Shown: positions 8,263 through 18,200 of the stretch, one piece after another
How positions within the stretch are numbered: the first letter of the stretch is position 1
How the letters are laid out: every line of letters starts with the position of its first letter
Assembly (NCBI RefSeq): GCF_017876675.1
Contig: NZ_JAGIOI010000001.1
Coordinates: 3,534,001 to 3,598,000 of the forward strand
Reading direction: 5' to 3'
Source: Arthrobacter stackebrandtii
Lineage (GTDB): Bacteria; Actinomycetota; Actinomycetes; Actinomycetales; Micrococcaceae
DNA: 64,000 nucleotides
The notes under the pieces: model-generated
Told to the model about the DNA's origin: nothing
Seen by the model: the letters and a program-made list of their open reading frames with translations, nothing else
Databases searched by the model: none
Made by a program: the position numbers and the translations under genes

Positions 8263-9426
8263 GTGAGGATCGCAATAGTTGCCGAAACGTTCCTGCCCGA
8301 GATGAACGGGGTAACCCATTCACTGCTGAAAATACTGCAACATCTTGACGACAGGGGTGATGAGGTGCTTGTCATAGCACCCTCCACCTTGGAGAAGGCC
8401 CCCGGCACGGTGGAAGGGGCCGCCGTCCAGCGCCTGCCCGCTGTTCCGCTGGCCGGCTACCGGAACATCCGGGTGGCGGTGGGCGGCGTGGGCCGGATCA
8501 AGGCGATGCTCGCCGAGTTCGGCCCCGACGTCGTCCATCTCGCCTCGCCCTTTGTCCTGGGCTGGCGGGCGGTGAAGGCCGCAGCGGCACTGGGCATCCC
8601 GTCGGTGGCTATTTACCAGACGGATGTGCCGGCCTATGCCTCGCGCTATGGGATGCCGATGCTTGAAAACTGGGCCTGGCAGAGGGTGGAGCGAATCCAC
8701 ACGGCAGCGACCCGGACCCTGGCGCCGTCGACCGATTCGGTGCACAAGCTCAAGGGCCATGGCATCCCACGGGTGGAGCTCTGGCGCAGGGGTGTGGACA
8801 CGGCACGCTTCCACCCCGGCAACCGCGATGGCGCATTCCGTGCCCGGGTGGCCCCGCAGGGTGAACGCATCATCGGCTATGTGGGCCGCCTGGCGCTGGA
8901 GAAGCAGGTGGAGGACCTCGCTGCCGTGCTGGACATCCCCAACACTCGTCTCGTGGTGGTGGGGGACGGACCCCGGAGGGCCTTTCTTGAAGCTGCGCTT
9001 CCCGGCGCCTGTTTCACAGGATTTCTGGACGGGGACGAACTGGCGGCGGCAATGGCCTCCTTCGACTTGTTTGTCCATCCCGGGGAACTGGAGACGTTCT
9101 GCCAGACCATCCAGGAAGCCATGGCCTCCGGCGTGCCGGTGGTGGCCACGGGCCGGGGCGGCCCGGTCGACCTCGTCGACTCCTCCCGCACCGGTTGGCT
9201 TTATGCCCCCGGCAACCTGGCGCAGCTGAGGGCCTATGCCGCGGACCTCACCGGAGACGATGCCAAGCGGGCAGCGTTCGCCGCCGCCGCCGTCCAGCAA
9301 GTCCAGGGACGCAGCTGGCACGCAGTCTGCGAACAGCTCATGGAACACTACGCCGAGGCTGTGGCCCGCCAGCAGGGCATGAATGCAGCGGCCAGGTCCG
9401 CCAGGCGACAGGCGGCCCGCAGGTGA
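8263..9426 (+). CDS. GT4-family glycosyltransferase, probably a GDP-mannose-dependent mannosyltransferase
   Basis: A retaining GT-B glycosyltransferase of 387 residues. The N-terminal half begins RIAIVAETFLPEMNGVTHS, the pattern seen in actinobacterial PimB/MgtA-like mannosyltransferases, and the C-terminal half carries the GT4 EX7E region in LFVHPGELETFCQTIQEAMASGVPVVA. I placed the start at GTG 8263, directly before the conserved first strand; earlier in-frame starts add an unconserved leader. The gene overlaps the next by four bases (GTGA), implying coupling to the SGNH hydrolase. The acceptor is not known; lipid or lipoglycan mannosylation is an inference. Confidence 0.85.
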   Translation: MRIAIVAETFLPEMNGVTHSLLKILQHLDDRGDEVLVIAPSTLEKAPGTVEGAAVQRLPAVPLAGYRNIRVAVGGVGRIKAMLAEFGPDVVHLASPFVLGWRAVKAAAALGIPSVAIYQTDVPAYASRYGMPMLENWAWQRVERIHTAATRTLAPSTDSVHKLKGHGIPRVELWRRGVDTARFHPGNRDGAFRARVAPQGERIIGYVGRLALEKQVEDLAAVLDIPNTRLVVVGDGPRRAFLEAALPGACFTGFLDGDELAAAMASFDLFVHPGELETFCQTIQEAMASGVPVVATGRGGPVDLVDSSRTGWLYAPGNLAQLRAYAADLTGDDAKRAAFAAAAVQQVQGRSWHAVCEQLMEHYAEAVARQQGMNAAARSARRQAARR

Positions 9427-10268
9427 TCGCGGGCCCGGGCCGCTACGTCGCCCTGGGGGATTCATTCACGGAGGGTGTCGGGGATGCAAGCAGCCGGCGC
9501 CCCAACGGCGTGCGCGGCTGGGCTGACAGGGTGGCGGAGGGCCTGGCAAGTGCCCAGCCCGGTTGGGAGTATGCCAACCTGGCCATCAGGAGCAAGCGGC
9601 TGCGGCACGTCATCGCCGAGCAGCTCGAACCGGCCGTCGCCATGGAGCCCACCCTTGTCTCGCTCTACGCAGGCGGCAACGATGTCATGGACTTCGGCAC
9701 GCGCCCCGTGGACATCCTGGACCAGTACGAGTATCTCGTGGCCAAGCTCTCGCAGACAGGTGCCACGCTGCTGCTGTTCACGGGCTACGACGTCGAAGTG
9801 TCGCCGCTGCTGGGACCGCTGCGCCGCAAGAACCACGCCTACAACGACGGCGTGCGCATGGTGGCTGAAGAGTACGGGGCGGTCCTGGTGGACTACGCCT
9901 CCTTCGCCGCCTACGCGCATCCGCACTTGTGGGCTGCGGACCGGCTGCACATGTCGAAGCCCGGGCACAAATACCTGGCAGCCCGCGTGCTTGAACAGCT
10001 CGAGGTGCCCCACGGCATCGCCGTGAACAACGGGCCCGACGCCGGCAGCCGGGGTGCGGCGGCGTGGACCCGGGAACAGTGCGTGTGGCTGGCGGATTGG
10101 GTGCTGCCCATGGTGGCGCGGAAGCTGCGCGGCACCACCCTGGGCGACAACCTCACCCCGCGGTGGCCGGAGCCGGTGCGCGTTCCGCCGAAGAAGGGCT
10201 TGAAGAAGCTCACCCGCAAATCACCGCAGCACGCCGCCCAGCCGAGGCACTTTCGCGGCGTGGGGTAA
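9423..10268 (+). CDS. SGNH/GDSL-family hydrolase
   Basis: A 281-residue esterase-like protein with block I ALGDSFTEG (nucleophile Ser14), block III AGGND and a block V DRLHMS containing the catalytic Asp and His. There is no signal peptide, so it is probably cytoplasmic. It starts at GTG 9423 inside the stop codon of the glycosyltransferase gene. The pairing suggests they act on the same glycolipid or acyl-sugar, which is inference. A basic, lysine-rich C-terminal tail follows the hydrolase domain. Confidence 0.88.
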   Translation: MIAGPGRYVALGDSFTEGVGDASSRRPNGVRGWADRVAEGLASAQPGWEYANLAIRSKRLRHVIAEQLEPAVAMEPTLVSLYAGGNDVMDFGTRPVDILDQYEYLVAKLSQTGATLLLFTGYDVEVSPLLGPLRRKNHAYNDGVRMVAEEYGAVLVDYASFAAYAHPHLWAADRLHMSKPGHKYLAARVLEQLEVPHGIAVNNGPDAGSRGAAAWTREQCVWLADWVLPMVARKLRGTTLGDNLTPRWPEPVRVPPKKGLKKLTRKSPQHAAQPRHFRGVG

Positions 10269-10270
10269 AC

Positions 10271-10321
10271 CCAGATGGCTGTGGCCGCCGCCCGGATCGG
10301 GCAGCGGCCACAGCCATCTGG
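10271..10321. terminator. Bidirectional terminator between the hydrolase gene and valS
   Basis: A perfect 18-bp stem (10271-10288 with 10304-10321) is topped by a further 5-bp GCCCG/CGGGC stem and a 3-base loop. The two flanking genes converge, so it can terminate both. Confidence 0.8.
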
Positions 10322-10354
10322 TGTTGTCCCGCCCCTCGAGGGGGTGGGGTGGTG

Positions 10355-12976
10355 CTACGCCTGGGCAGGCTCCTCGGCCGGTGCCAGCACGACGCCGGAC
10401 ACCGCCAGCTCGCCCTCGGCCACCTCAATGGTGATCTCGACGGCGTTGGCGGCTGCCTTGAGGTCTCCGAGGCCGGCGGTCAGCTGGGCGGCCTCAACCT
10501 CGACGGCGGCTACGGTCGCCGAGAGCACCTGGGTGCGCTGCTTGACCTTGGCTTCCGACTTGGCCTTGCGGATGCCGCTCAATGCCTCGCCGACGGTCGC
10601 CAGCAGGGAGGTGTCGCCGTCGTCCACGCCAACAGCGGCGGGCCAGGGGGCGCGGTGCACCGAACCGGCGCGCCACCAGCTCCACACTTCCTCCGTTGCG
10701 AAGGGCAGGAAGGGGGCGAAAAGGCGCAGCAGCGAATCGAGCGTGGTGGCCAGGGCGGCCAGCACGGACGCCTGGCCCTCTTCGCCGGCGGCACCGTAGG
10801 CGCGGTCCTTGATGAGCTCCACATAGTCGTCGGTGAAGTGCCAGAAGAAGCTCTCGGTCAGCTGCAGGGCACGGGCGTAGTCGTACTTCTCAAACGCGGC
10901 CGTGGACGCTGCAACAACCTCGGAGAGCTGGGCCAGCAGTCCGCGGTCCAGCGGATTGCTCAGCACCGCTGAGTCGGCGGTCAGCACGTTGGACTCCGTG
11001 GCGCCCAGGTTCAGCACAAACTTGGAGGCGTTGAGCAGCTTGATGGCCAGGCGGCGGCCGATCTTCATCTGCGCAATCTCGTACGCGGTGTCGGAGCCGA
11101 GCTTGGCGGAGGCCGCCCAGTAGCGGACGGCGTCGGCGCCAAAGTCGTTGAGCACGTCGGTGGGAACCACCACGTTGCCCTTGGACTTGGACATCTTCTT
11201 GCGGTCCGGGTCCAGGATCCAGCCGGAGATGGCGGCATGCTTCCACGGGGCGCTGCCCTGCAGGGCGTCGGCGCGCACAGCGGAGGAGAACAGCCAGGTG
11301 CGGATGATGTCGTGGCCCTGGGGGCGCAGGTCGAAGGGGTAGACGTTGGAGAACAGCGTCTCGTCAACGCCCCAGCCGCCCACGATCTGCGGGGTCAGGG
11401 AGGAGGTGGCCCAGGTGTCGAGCACGTCGGCATCGCCCACGAAGCCGCCGGAAGCGTTGCGCTGCTCTTCGGTGTAGCCCGGTGCGGCGTCCGCCGCGGG
11501 GTCAACCGGCAGCATCTCTGTGGTGGGCAGGATCGGGTGGTCGTAGTCCGGGTTGCCGTCGGCATTCAGCGGGTACCAGACGGGAACCGGCACGCCGAAG
11601 AAGCGCTGGCGGGAAACGAGCCAGTCGCCGTTCAGGCCCGAGATCCAGTTGTCGTAGCGCGAGCGCATGAACGCGGGGTGGAACTCGATTTCCTTGCCGC
11701 GGTTGATGAGCCGTTCGCGGCGGTCCTCGTCGCGGCCGCCGTTGCGGATGTACCACTGGCGGGAGGAGACGATTTCAAGGGGTTTGTCGCCCTTTTCAAA
11801 GAAGTTCACGGGGTGCATGATCTTCTTTGCTTCGCCGTCCAGCAGCTCCGCCTCGGCGAGCATGGCAACCACGCCCTCCTTGGCGCTGAAGACGGTCTTG
11901 CCGGCGATGGCTGCGTAGTTGGCGCGGCCTTCCTCCGTGGTGATCCAGTCCGGGGTGTCGCCGATGATGCGCCCGTCGCGGCCAACAATGGCGCGGGTGG
12001 GCAGCTGCAGCTCGCGCCACCAGGTGACGTCGGTCAGGTCGCCGAAGGTGCAGACCATGGCGATGCCTGAGCCCTTGTCGGCCTTGGCCAGGGCGTGCGC
12101 GCGGACCTCAACCTCAACCCCGAACAGCGGCGAGGTGACCTTCTTGCCAAACAGCGGCTGGTAGCGCTCGTCGTCAGGGTTGGCCACGAGTGCAGAGCAG
12201 GCTGCGAGGAGTTCCGGGCGGGTGGTCTCGATGTAGATCTTGGTGCCGTCTTCGGCGAAGAACGGGTACCGGTAGTACGCGCCCGGCATTTCGCGGTCCT
12301 CAAGCTCGGCCTGGGCCACCGCGGTGCGGAAGGTGACGTCCCACAGTGTGGGGGCCTCGGACATGTACGCGTCGCCTGCGGCCAGGTTCTCCAGGAAGCC
12401 GCGCTGCGACACTGCGCGCGAGTGGTCGTCGATGGTGCGGTACGTCAGGTCCCAGTCAACCGACAGGCCCAGGGTCTGGAACAGGTGCTCGAAGACCTTC
12501 TCGTCCTCAACCGCGAGCTCCTCGCACAGCTCGATGAAGTTCTTGCGCGAGATGACATCGAAATCACGCTGGTTCTTGGCGGGGGCAGCGGGAGGGCGGT
12601 AGTCGGCGTCGTACGCGATTTTCGGGTCGCAGCGCACGCCATAGTAGTTTTGGACGCGGCGCTCGGTGGGCAGGCCGTTGTCGTCCCAGCCCATGGGGTA
12701 GAACACGTTCTTGCCGGTCATGCGCTGGAAGCGGGCCAGCACGTCGGTCTGCGTGTAGGAGAACATGTGCCCCACGTGCAGCGATCCGGACGCCGTGGGC
12801 GGGGGAGTGTCGATGGAGTACACCTGCTCCCGCGTGGTCTCCCGGTTAAACTTGTAGGTGCCCTCGTCGAGCCAGCGCTTGGTGAGGGACTCCTCGAGGC
12901 CCTCCAAAACGGGCTTGTCGGGAACGTTGCTTGAGGTGGGTGCGGGCGTGTCTGTGCCCGGAATGTTGTCAGCCAT
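10355..12976 (-). CDS. valS: Valyl-tRNA synthetase
   Basis: Class I aminoacyl-tRNA synthetase of 873 residues that charges tRNA-Val and edits misactivated threonine. The HIGH-type signature is HVGH at residues 67-70 and the KMSKS loop is KKMSKSKGN near 593-601. The editing CP1 domain lies between them and the anticodon-binding domain follows. I see little room for a C-terminal coiled coil after it. No T-box precedes it: the divergent MepB-like gene starts only 52 bp away. Confidence 0.96.
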   Translation of the reverse strand: MADNIPGTDTPAPTSSNVPDKPVLEGLEESLTKRWLDEGTYKFNRETTREQVYSIDTPPPTASGSLHVGHMFSYTQTDVLARFQRMTGKNVFYPMGWDDNGLPTERRVQNYYGVRCDPKIAYDADYRPPAAPAKNQRDFDVISRKNFIELCEELAVEDEKVFEHLFQTLGLSVDWDLTYRTIDDHSRAVSQRGFLENLAAGDAYMSEAPTLWDVTFRTAVAQAELEDREMPGAYYRYPFFAEDGTKIYIETTRPELLAACSALVANPDDERYQPLFGKKVTSPLFGVEVEVRAHALAKADKGSGIAMVCTFGDLTDVTWWRELQLPTRAIVGRDGRIIGDTPDWITTEEGRANYAAIAGKTVFSAKEGVVAMLAEAELLDGEAKKIMHPVNFFEKGDKPLEIVSSRQWYIRNGGRDEDRRERLINRGKEIEFHPAFMRSRYDNWISGLNGDWLVSRQRFFGVPVPVWYPLNADGNPDYDHPILPTTEMLPVDPAADAAPGYTEEQRNASGGFVGDADVLDTWATSSLTPQIVGGWGVDETLFSNVYPFDLRPQGHDIIRTWLFSSAVRADALQGSAPWKHAAISGWILDPDRKKMSKSKGNVVVPTDVLNDFGADAVRYWAASAKLGSDTAYEIAQMKIGRRLAIKLLNASKFVLNLGATESNVLTADSAVLSNPLDRGLLAQLSEVVAASTAAFEKYDYARALQLTESFFWHFTDDYVELIKDRAYGAAGEEGQASVLAALATTLDSLLRLFAPFLPFATEEVWSWWRAGSVHRAPWPAAVGVDDGDTSLLATVGEALSGIRKAKSEAKVKQRTQVLSATVAAVEVEAAQLTAGLGDLKAAANAVEITIEVAEGELAVSGVVLAPAEEPAQA

Positions 12977-13028
12977 GGACGCAATTCTTTCATGAGTTGC
13001 CCGGAACCTAAGATTCAGGGGGTTTTGC

Positions 13029-13499
13029 GTGCATTATTCGCTTCAGATGTGGAAAGAGTGGGGTGCTCCGGTTGCGGACGTGGCGCCCGAGCCGGAGAGC
13101 GCCGAATATCAGGCCCACACCCTGTCATTGGCCGGGCGGCCTGCGGTTTTCCGCGTTGCCAAGACCACTCCCACCAAGGTTGGCCAGTTCGTGACGCTGT
13201 GGCAGCGCTCTTCTGCCGGCCCCATTCGGCCTTTTGACACGCACGACGGCGTTGCCCTGTTCATTGTCCAGGCCGGCTCGGGCGCGGGGCTGGGACAGTT
13301 CGTGTTCCCCCTTGCCGTTTTGGCCCGCCACGGCGTGGTGTCCGTAGGCGGCAAGGGCGGCAAGCGGGCCATGCGCGTGTACCCGCCGTCCGTGGAGACC
13401 ACCAGCGCCCAGGCGCGGCGCACGCAGAAGTGGCAGTGCGAATGGTTCCTGCCGCTTGACGCGCCGGCTGCGCGGGCCCTGGAGCTGATTTCCGCCTGA
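13029..13499 (+). CDS. MepB-family protein
   Basis: A 156-residue soluble protein matching the MepB family, including FRVAKTTPTKVGQFVTLWQR, PFDTHDG, GQFVFPLAVL and KRAMRVYPP. MepB is encoded beside the mepA multidrug pump in Staphylococcus; its function is not established. The GTG at 13029 gives the family-like start; ATG 13047 is an alternative. It is divergent from valS with a 52-bp gap and appears to stand alone. Confidence 0.82.
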   Translation: MHYSLQMWKEWGAPVADVAPEPESAEYQAHTLSLAGRPAVFRVAKTTPTKVGQFVTLWQRSSAGPIRPFDTHDGVALFIVQAGSGAGLGQFVFPLAVLARHGVVSVGGKGGKRAMRVYPPSVETTSAQARRTQKWQCEWFLPLDAPAARALELISA

Positions 13500-13522
13500 G
13501 GAGCGTGCAGCCTGCCGAAGTT

Positions 13523-13775
13523 GTGCGCCTGGCGGCCGCGTGGCCTGGGCGATGCGCAGCCACCGAAACGAACGCTGCGCGGAATTAAACTTCTTCAGGC
13601 CATGCGCCAGTTTGCTTGGCTACCGTGCGCATGCCCAAACTGAAGTTTGCCCATGCGCCAGATACCCTGGCCAACCATGCGCAGCACTTCCACTGGCGCA
13701 ATGTTCGCAGCCCCATGTTGCGCATAAGAAAACCCCGATGGGGCCATGCGCCGCCTCGGATGCGAATGCTGCGCA
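13523..13775. repeat. Intergenic cluster of TGCGCA/TGCGCC motifs
   Basis: This gene-free stretch between the MepB-like and DUF488 genes holds five exact TGCGCA palindromes and four TGCGCC variants, several in the context CATGCGC. The surrounding sequence is more A/T-rich than the genes. A CCCCGATGGGG mini-hairpin sits at about 13735. Similar clusters occur at 42798-43012 and 60883-60951. Confidence 0.55.
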
Positions 13776-13840
13776 TAAGGCAAAGTCAGAGGCCGAAGCA
13801 GTCCCTGACACGCCGAACGCCCCGGGTCTATGATGCAAAC

Positions 13841-14185
13841 ATGGGCACAATCAGGATTTTGCGTGTTTATGAAGAGCCGGAACCGGGGGAGTACCGGGTT
13901 CTCGTGGACAGGCTGTGGCCGCGCGGGATCAAAAAAGACAAAATTGATGTCTGGCTCAAGGAGGCGGGCCCCAGCAACGAGGTGCGCAATGCCTTCGGTC
14001 ACCTGCCCGAGCACTTCGAGGCGTTCGTCCGCGACTACACCGCCGAGCTGAAGGCCAACCCGGCCGTGGACCAGTTGCGTGAGATCATTGCAGGCCACGA
14101 GAGGGTCGTGCTGCTCTACGGCGCCAAGGACCACCACGAAAACCAGGCGGCCGTGCTGCTGGACTTCCTGAACGCCGCCGCCTGA
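13841..14185 (+). CDS. DUF488-family protein
   Basis: A 114-residue cytoplasmic protein with the family hallmarks RVLVDRLWPRG near the N-terminus, the WLKEAGPS segment and VVLLYGAKD near the C-terminus. The biochemical role of DUF488 is not established. ATG 13841 is preferred because the homologous region begins at once (TIRILRVYE); the frame remains open upstream without conserved content. It is separated from the following SDR gene by 63 bp in the same direction. Confidence 0.85.
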   Translation: MGTIRILRVYEEPEPGEYRVLVDRLWPRGIKKDKIDVWLKEAGPSNEVRNAFGHLPEHFEAFVRDYTAELKANPAVDQLREIIAGHERVVLLYGAKDHHENQAAVLLDFLNAAA

Positions 14186-14248
14186 GGGCAGTCCGCGGCG
14201 CGCAAGTGCCTGCCGGGGTCGCCCATGCGGACGCGATACATTGGAAAC

Positions 14249-15016
14249 ATGAGCGAAAACACCCCCAAAAATGCAGTAGTCACCGGCGCCAGCTCTGGCA
14301 TCGGCGCCGCCACGGTCCGCCAACTCCGCCGGGACGGCTGGAACGTCGTCGCCGTGGCCCGCCGCGCAGACCGGCTCACCGCGCTCGCCGAGGAGACCGG
14401 CGCCCTGGCATTCGCGGCTGATGTCACCAGGGACGACGATGTCTCCCGCCTCCGCGATTTCACCACCGACGCCTTTGCCCGCCTGGGCGGCGTGGACACG
14501 GTCATCAACATTGCCGGCGGCGCCCGTGGCACGGACCGCATCGCCACGGCGGACGCCGACGACTGGAACTGGATGTACCAGGCCAACGTCCTGGGCACCA
14601 TGAACATCGTCAAGGCCTTCCTGCCACAGCTGCGCAGCCACGGCCACGGTACGGTGCTGAACCTGACCTCCACCGCCGGGCTGGCCGCCTATGAAGGCGG
14701 AGCCGGCTACAACGCCGCCAAGTTTGCCCAGCACGCCATCACCAACGCCCTGCGCCTGGAAGAGGTGGAGCACAACGTCCGGGTCATCGAGGTGGCCCCC
14801 GGCCTGGTGCAGACGGAAGAATTTGCCCTCAACCGCCTAGGCGGCGACAAGGAAGCAGCGGACAAGGTCTACCAGGGAGTGGAGAAGCCGCTGACCGCGG
14901 AAGACGTCGCAGACGTGGTGGGCTACGCCGTCGGGCTTCCTCACCACATCAACCTGGACCAGATCGTGGTCCGGCCCGTGGCGCAGGCAGCCAACCACAA
15001 ACTGGTCCGCAAGTAG
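14249..15016 (+). CDS. Short-chain dehydrogenase/reductase
   Basis: NAD(P)-dependent oxidoreductase of 255 residues. The cofactor motif TGASSGIG is near residues 12-19, the structural NIAGG near residue 90, and the catalytic triad Ser-Tyr-Lys is seen as LTSTAGL and YNAAK. Its closest type is the YdfG-like 3-hydroxy acid dehydrogenase group, judged from the GLVQTEEF and NLDQIVVRP segments. The start is ATG 14249; the upstream ATG 14225 would add eight residues. A 10-bp hairpin follows. Confidence 0.86.
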   Translation: MSENTPKNAVVTGASSGIGAATVRQLRRDGWNVVAVARRADRLTALAEETGALAFAADVTRDDDVSRLRDFTTDAFARLGGVDTVINIAGGARGTDRIATADADDWNWMYQANVLGTMNIVKAFLPQLRSHGHGTVLNLTSTAGLAAYEGGAGYNAAKFAQHAITNALRLEEVEHNVRVIEVAPGLVQTEEFALNRLGGDKEAADKVYQGVEKPLTAEDVADVVGYAVGLPHHINLDQIVVRPVAQAANHKLVRK

Positions 15017-15020
15017 CCGG

Positions 15021-15050
15021 ATGCCGGGCGTCCCCACCGGCGCCCGGCAT
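15021..15050 (+). terminator. Hairpin after the SDR gene
   Basis: ATGCCGGGCG (15021-15030) pairs exactly with CGCCCGGCAT (15041-15050). It separates the SDR gene from the ileS T-box unit. There is no T tract. Confidence 0.6.
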
Positions 15051-15055
15051 CCCGT

Positions 15056-15290
15056 AGAATGAGGGACAAAGCATCGACCCGGCCATCACCGGTGAGCTTC
15101 CGGAAGAACGCCAAGCGAAAGCAAAGCCAGTAGAACCGGACGGGTAAGCCCGTCACAGCAGTCAACAAGCGGCCGCACCAGGCGCCCCGCGGCGAAAGCC
15201 GTCAGGGCAACGGGCACGGCAAGCGAGGTGGTACCGCGGCGCAAGCCGTCCTTGCATCCTGAATTGAACGCCCACCACCAGGATGATGTG
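15056..15290 (+). promoter_or_regulatory. ileS T-box riboswitch, translational type, with -10 element TAGAAT
   Basis: TAGAAT at 15055-15060 looks like a -10. The leader carries the short actinobacterial Stem I with the isoleucine specifier ATC at 15085-15087 in the context ATCACCGGTGAGCTTC. The conserved T-box sequence GGTGGTACCGCGG is at 15227-15239. Downstream, CATCCTG (15255-15261) can pair with CAGGATG (15279-15285), burying the AGGA ribosome-binding site 8-11 bases before the ileS ATG. This sequestration stem, and the absence of a terminator, mark it as translation-controlling: uncharged tRNA-Ile should free the start. Confidence 0.93.
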
Positions 15291-18200
15291 ATGACCCACT
15301 TCCCCAAGGCAACCGCAGCCCACGGCCTGCACGCCGAATCCAACCATGTGCCAGCTTCCGTGCGTTTCCCGGAAGTGGAGGAGCTTGTCCTCAAGTACTG
15401 GGCCGAAGACGGCACCTTCCAGGCCAGCATTGACGCCCGCGACGCCGGCCAGGACGGCTCCAACGAGTTCGTCTTCTACGACGGCCCTCCCTTCGCCAAC
15501 GGCCTGCCGCACTACGGCCACCTGCTGACCGGCTACGCCAAGGACCTCGTGGCCCGCTACCAGACCCAGCGCGGGCGCCGCGTTGAGCGCCGCTTCGGCT
15601 GGGACACGCACGGGCTGCCCGCCGAGCTGGAAGCCATGAAGCAGCTGGGCATGACGGACAAGGCCCAGATCGAGGCCATGGGCATCGACAAGTTCAACGA
15701 CGCCTGCCGCTCCTCCGTCATGAAATACGCCGGCGAATGGCAGGAGTACGTCACCCGCCAAGCCCGCTGGGTTGACTTCGACAACGACTACAAGACCCTC
15801 AACGTCGAGTACATGGAATCCGTGCTCTGGGCGTTCAAGCAGCTCCATTCCAAGGGCCTGACCTACAACGGCTACCGCGTGCTGCCCTACTGCTGGAAGG
15901 ATGAGACGCCCCTCTCCAACCACGAGCTGCGGATGGACGACGACGTCTACAAGGACCGCCAGGACCAGACCGTCACCGTCACCTTCCCCATTCTCACCGG
16001 CGAATCCGCGCTTTCCCAGGAACTGGCCGGTGTCGCCGCCATCGCCTGGACCACCACGCCCTGGACCCTGCCCACCAACCAGGCCCTCGCGGTCGGGCCC
16101 GAGGTGCGCTACGCCGTCGTTCCCGCCGGCCCGAACGGTGTCACCCTGGGTGCCAAGGCAGGGGAGTTCCTGCTCGCCGAAGACCTCGTTGGCGCGCACG
16201 CCAAGGACCTCGGGTACGACGACGGTGCTGCCGCGGCCGCCGCCGTCACCGCCACATACGCGGGTTCCCAGCTGGAGGGCCTGAAGTACGAGCCGCTGTG
16301 GGACTACTTTGCCGACGACGAGAAGTACGGCACCGCCAAGTCCTGGCAGTTCCTCGTGGCCGACTACGTCACCACCACCGACGGCACCGGCATCGTCCAC
16401 CAGGCCCCCGCCTACGGTGAAGAGGACCAGAAGGTCTGCGAGCAGTACGGCATCCCCGTGGTCCTCTCCGTTGACGAGGGAGCCAACTTCCTGCCCCTCT
16501 TCTCCGAGGGCCCGCTGGCCGAGATTGCCGGCGTGCAGGTCTTCGATGCGAACAAGACCATCACCCGCGTGGTCAAGGACGCCGGACGCCTGGTCCGCCA
16601 GGCCAGCTACGTGCACAGCTACCCGCACTGCTGGCGCTGCCGCACGCCCCTGATCTACCGCGCCATCTCCTCCTGGTACGTGGAAGTCACACAGTTCAAG
16701 GACCGCATGGTGGAGCTGAACCAGGGCATCAACTGGATCCCCGGCAACGTCAAGGACGGCCAGTTCGGCAAGTGGCTTGAAAACGCCCGGGACTGGTCCA
16801 TCTCCCGCAACCGCTACTGGGGTTCACCCATCCCGGTGTGGCAGTCCGACGACCCCGAGTACCCGCGCACCGACGTCTACGGCTCGCTCGCCGAGATGCA
16901 GGCCGACTTTGGCCGCCTGCCGCTGAACAACGACGGCGAAGTGGACCTCCACCGCCCGTTCATCGACGAGCTCACGCGCCCCAACCCGGACGACCCCACG
17001 GGCAAGTCCACCATGCGCCGCGTCGAGGACGTGCTGGACGTCTGGTTCGACTCCGGCTCCATGCCCTACGGCCAGGTCCACTACCCCTTCGAGAACGAGG
17101 ACTGGTTCAACACCCACAACCCGGCCGACTTCATCGTCGAGTACATCGGGCAGACGCGCGGCTGGTTCTACATGCTGCACATCCTCTCCACCGCGCTCTT
17201 TGACCGCCCGGCCTTCCGCAACGTCATCAGCCATGGCATTGTGCTGGGCTCCGATGGGCAGAAGATGTCCAAGTCGCTGCGCAACTACCCGGACGTCTCC
17301 GAGGTCCTGGACCGCGACGGCTCCGACGCCATGCGCTGGTTCCTCATGTCCAGCCCCATCCTGCGCGGCGGCAACCTGGTGGTCACCGAACAGGGCATCC
17401 GCGACGGCGTCCGCCAGGTCATCCTGCCCCTGTGGAACGTGTACAGCTTCTTCACCCTGTACGCCAACACGGCCGACGGCGGCAAGGGCTACGACCCGCA
17501 GCTGCGCTTTGACGGCTACACGGACCCCATGGATGCGTACCTGCTGGCCAACACCGGCGACCTCGTCCGCGAGTTGACGGCCAAGCTGGACGGCTACGAC
17601 GTCTCCGGCGCCTGCGATTCCCTGCGCGTCTACCTTGACATGCTGACCAACTGGTACGTGCGCCGCAGCCGCAACCGCTTCTTCGACGAGAGCGCCGACG
17701 CCTTCGACGCCCTCTACACGGCCCTGGAAACCGTGTGCCGCGTGGCCGCCCCGCTGCTGCCGCTGGTCACCGAGGAAATCTGGCGCGGCCTCACCGGCGG
17801 GCGCTCCGTGCACCTGAGCGACTGGCCCAACGCGGACCTGTTCGTCCCCAACGCCGCACTTGTTGAGCAGATGGACCGGATCCAGCAGATCTGCTCCACC
17901 GGCTCCAGCCTGCGCAAGGCTGCCAAGCTGCGCGTGCGCCTGCCCCTGCAGGACCTCACCGTGGTGGCACCCGGCGCCGCAGCACTCGACGGCGCCGAGG
18001 GCATCGTCGCCGACGAGCTCAACATCCGCACCATCCGCTTCGTCGACGCCGCGGACGCCTCCCCGGAGGAATTCGGCATCTCGCAGAAGCTCGTGGTCAA
18101 CGCCCGCGCCGCAGGCCCCCGCCTCGGCAAGGACGTCCAGCTCGCCATCAAGGGCTCCAAGTCCGGCGACTGGTCCGTCACCGACGGTGTTGTCACCGCC

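Noticed and set aside
10064-10972. Long plus-strand open frame of about 300 codons across the hydrolase 3' end and valS.
   Set aside because: It crosses a terminator, its product is Gly/Ala/Arg-rich without any domain, and it is antisense to valS; a GC shadow.
12977-13028. T-box before valS, by analogy with ileS.
   Set aside because: Only 52 bp separate valS from the divergent MepB-like gene and no T-box sequence is seen.
13616-13840. N-terminal extension of the DUF488 protein.
   Set aside because: The extension encodes the TGCGCA cluster and has no resemblance to DUF488; ATG 13841 begins exactly at the conserved domain.
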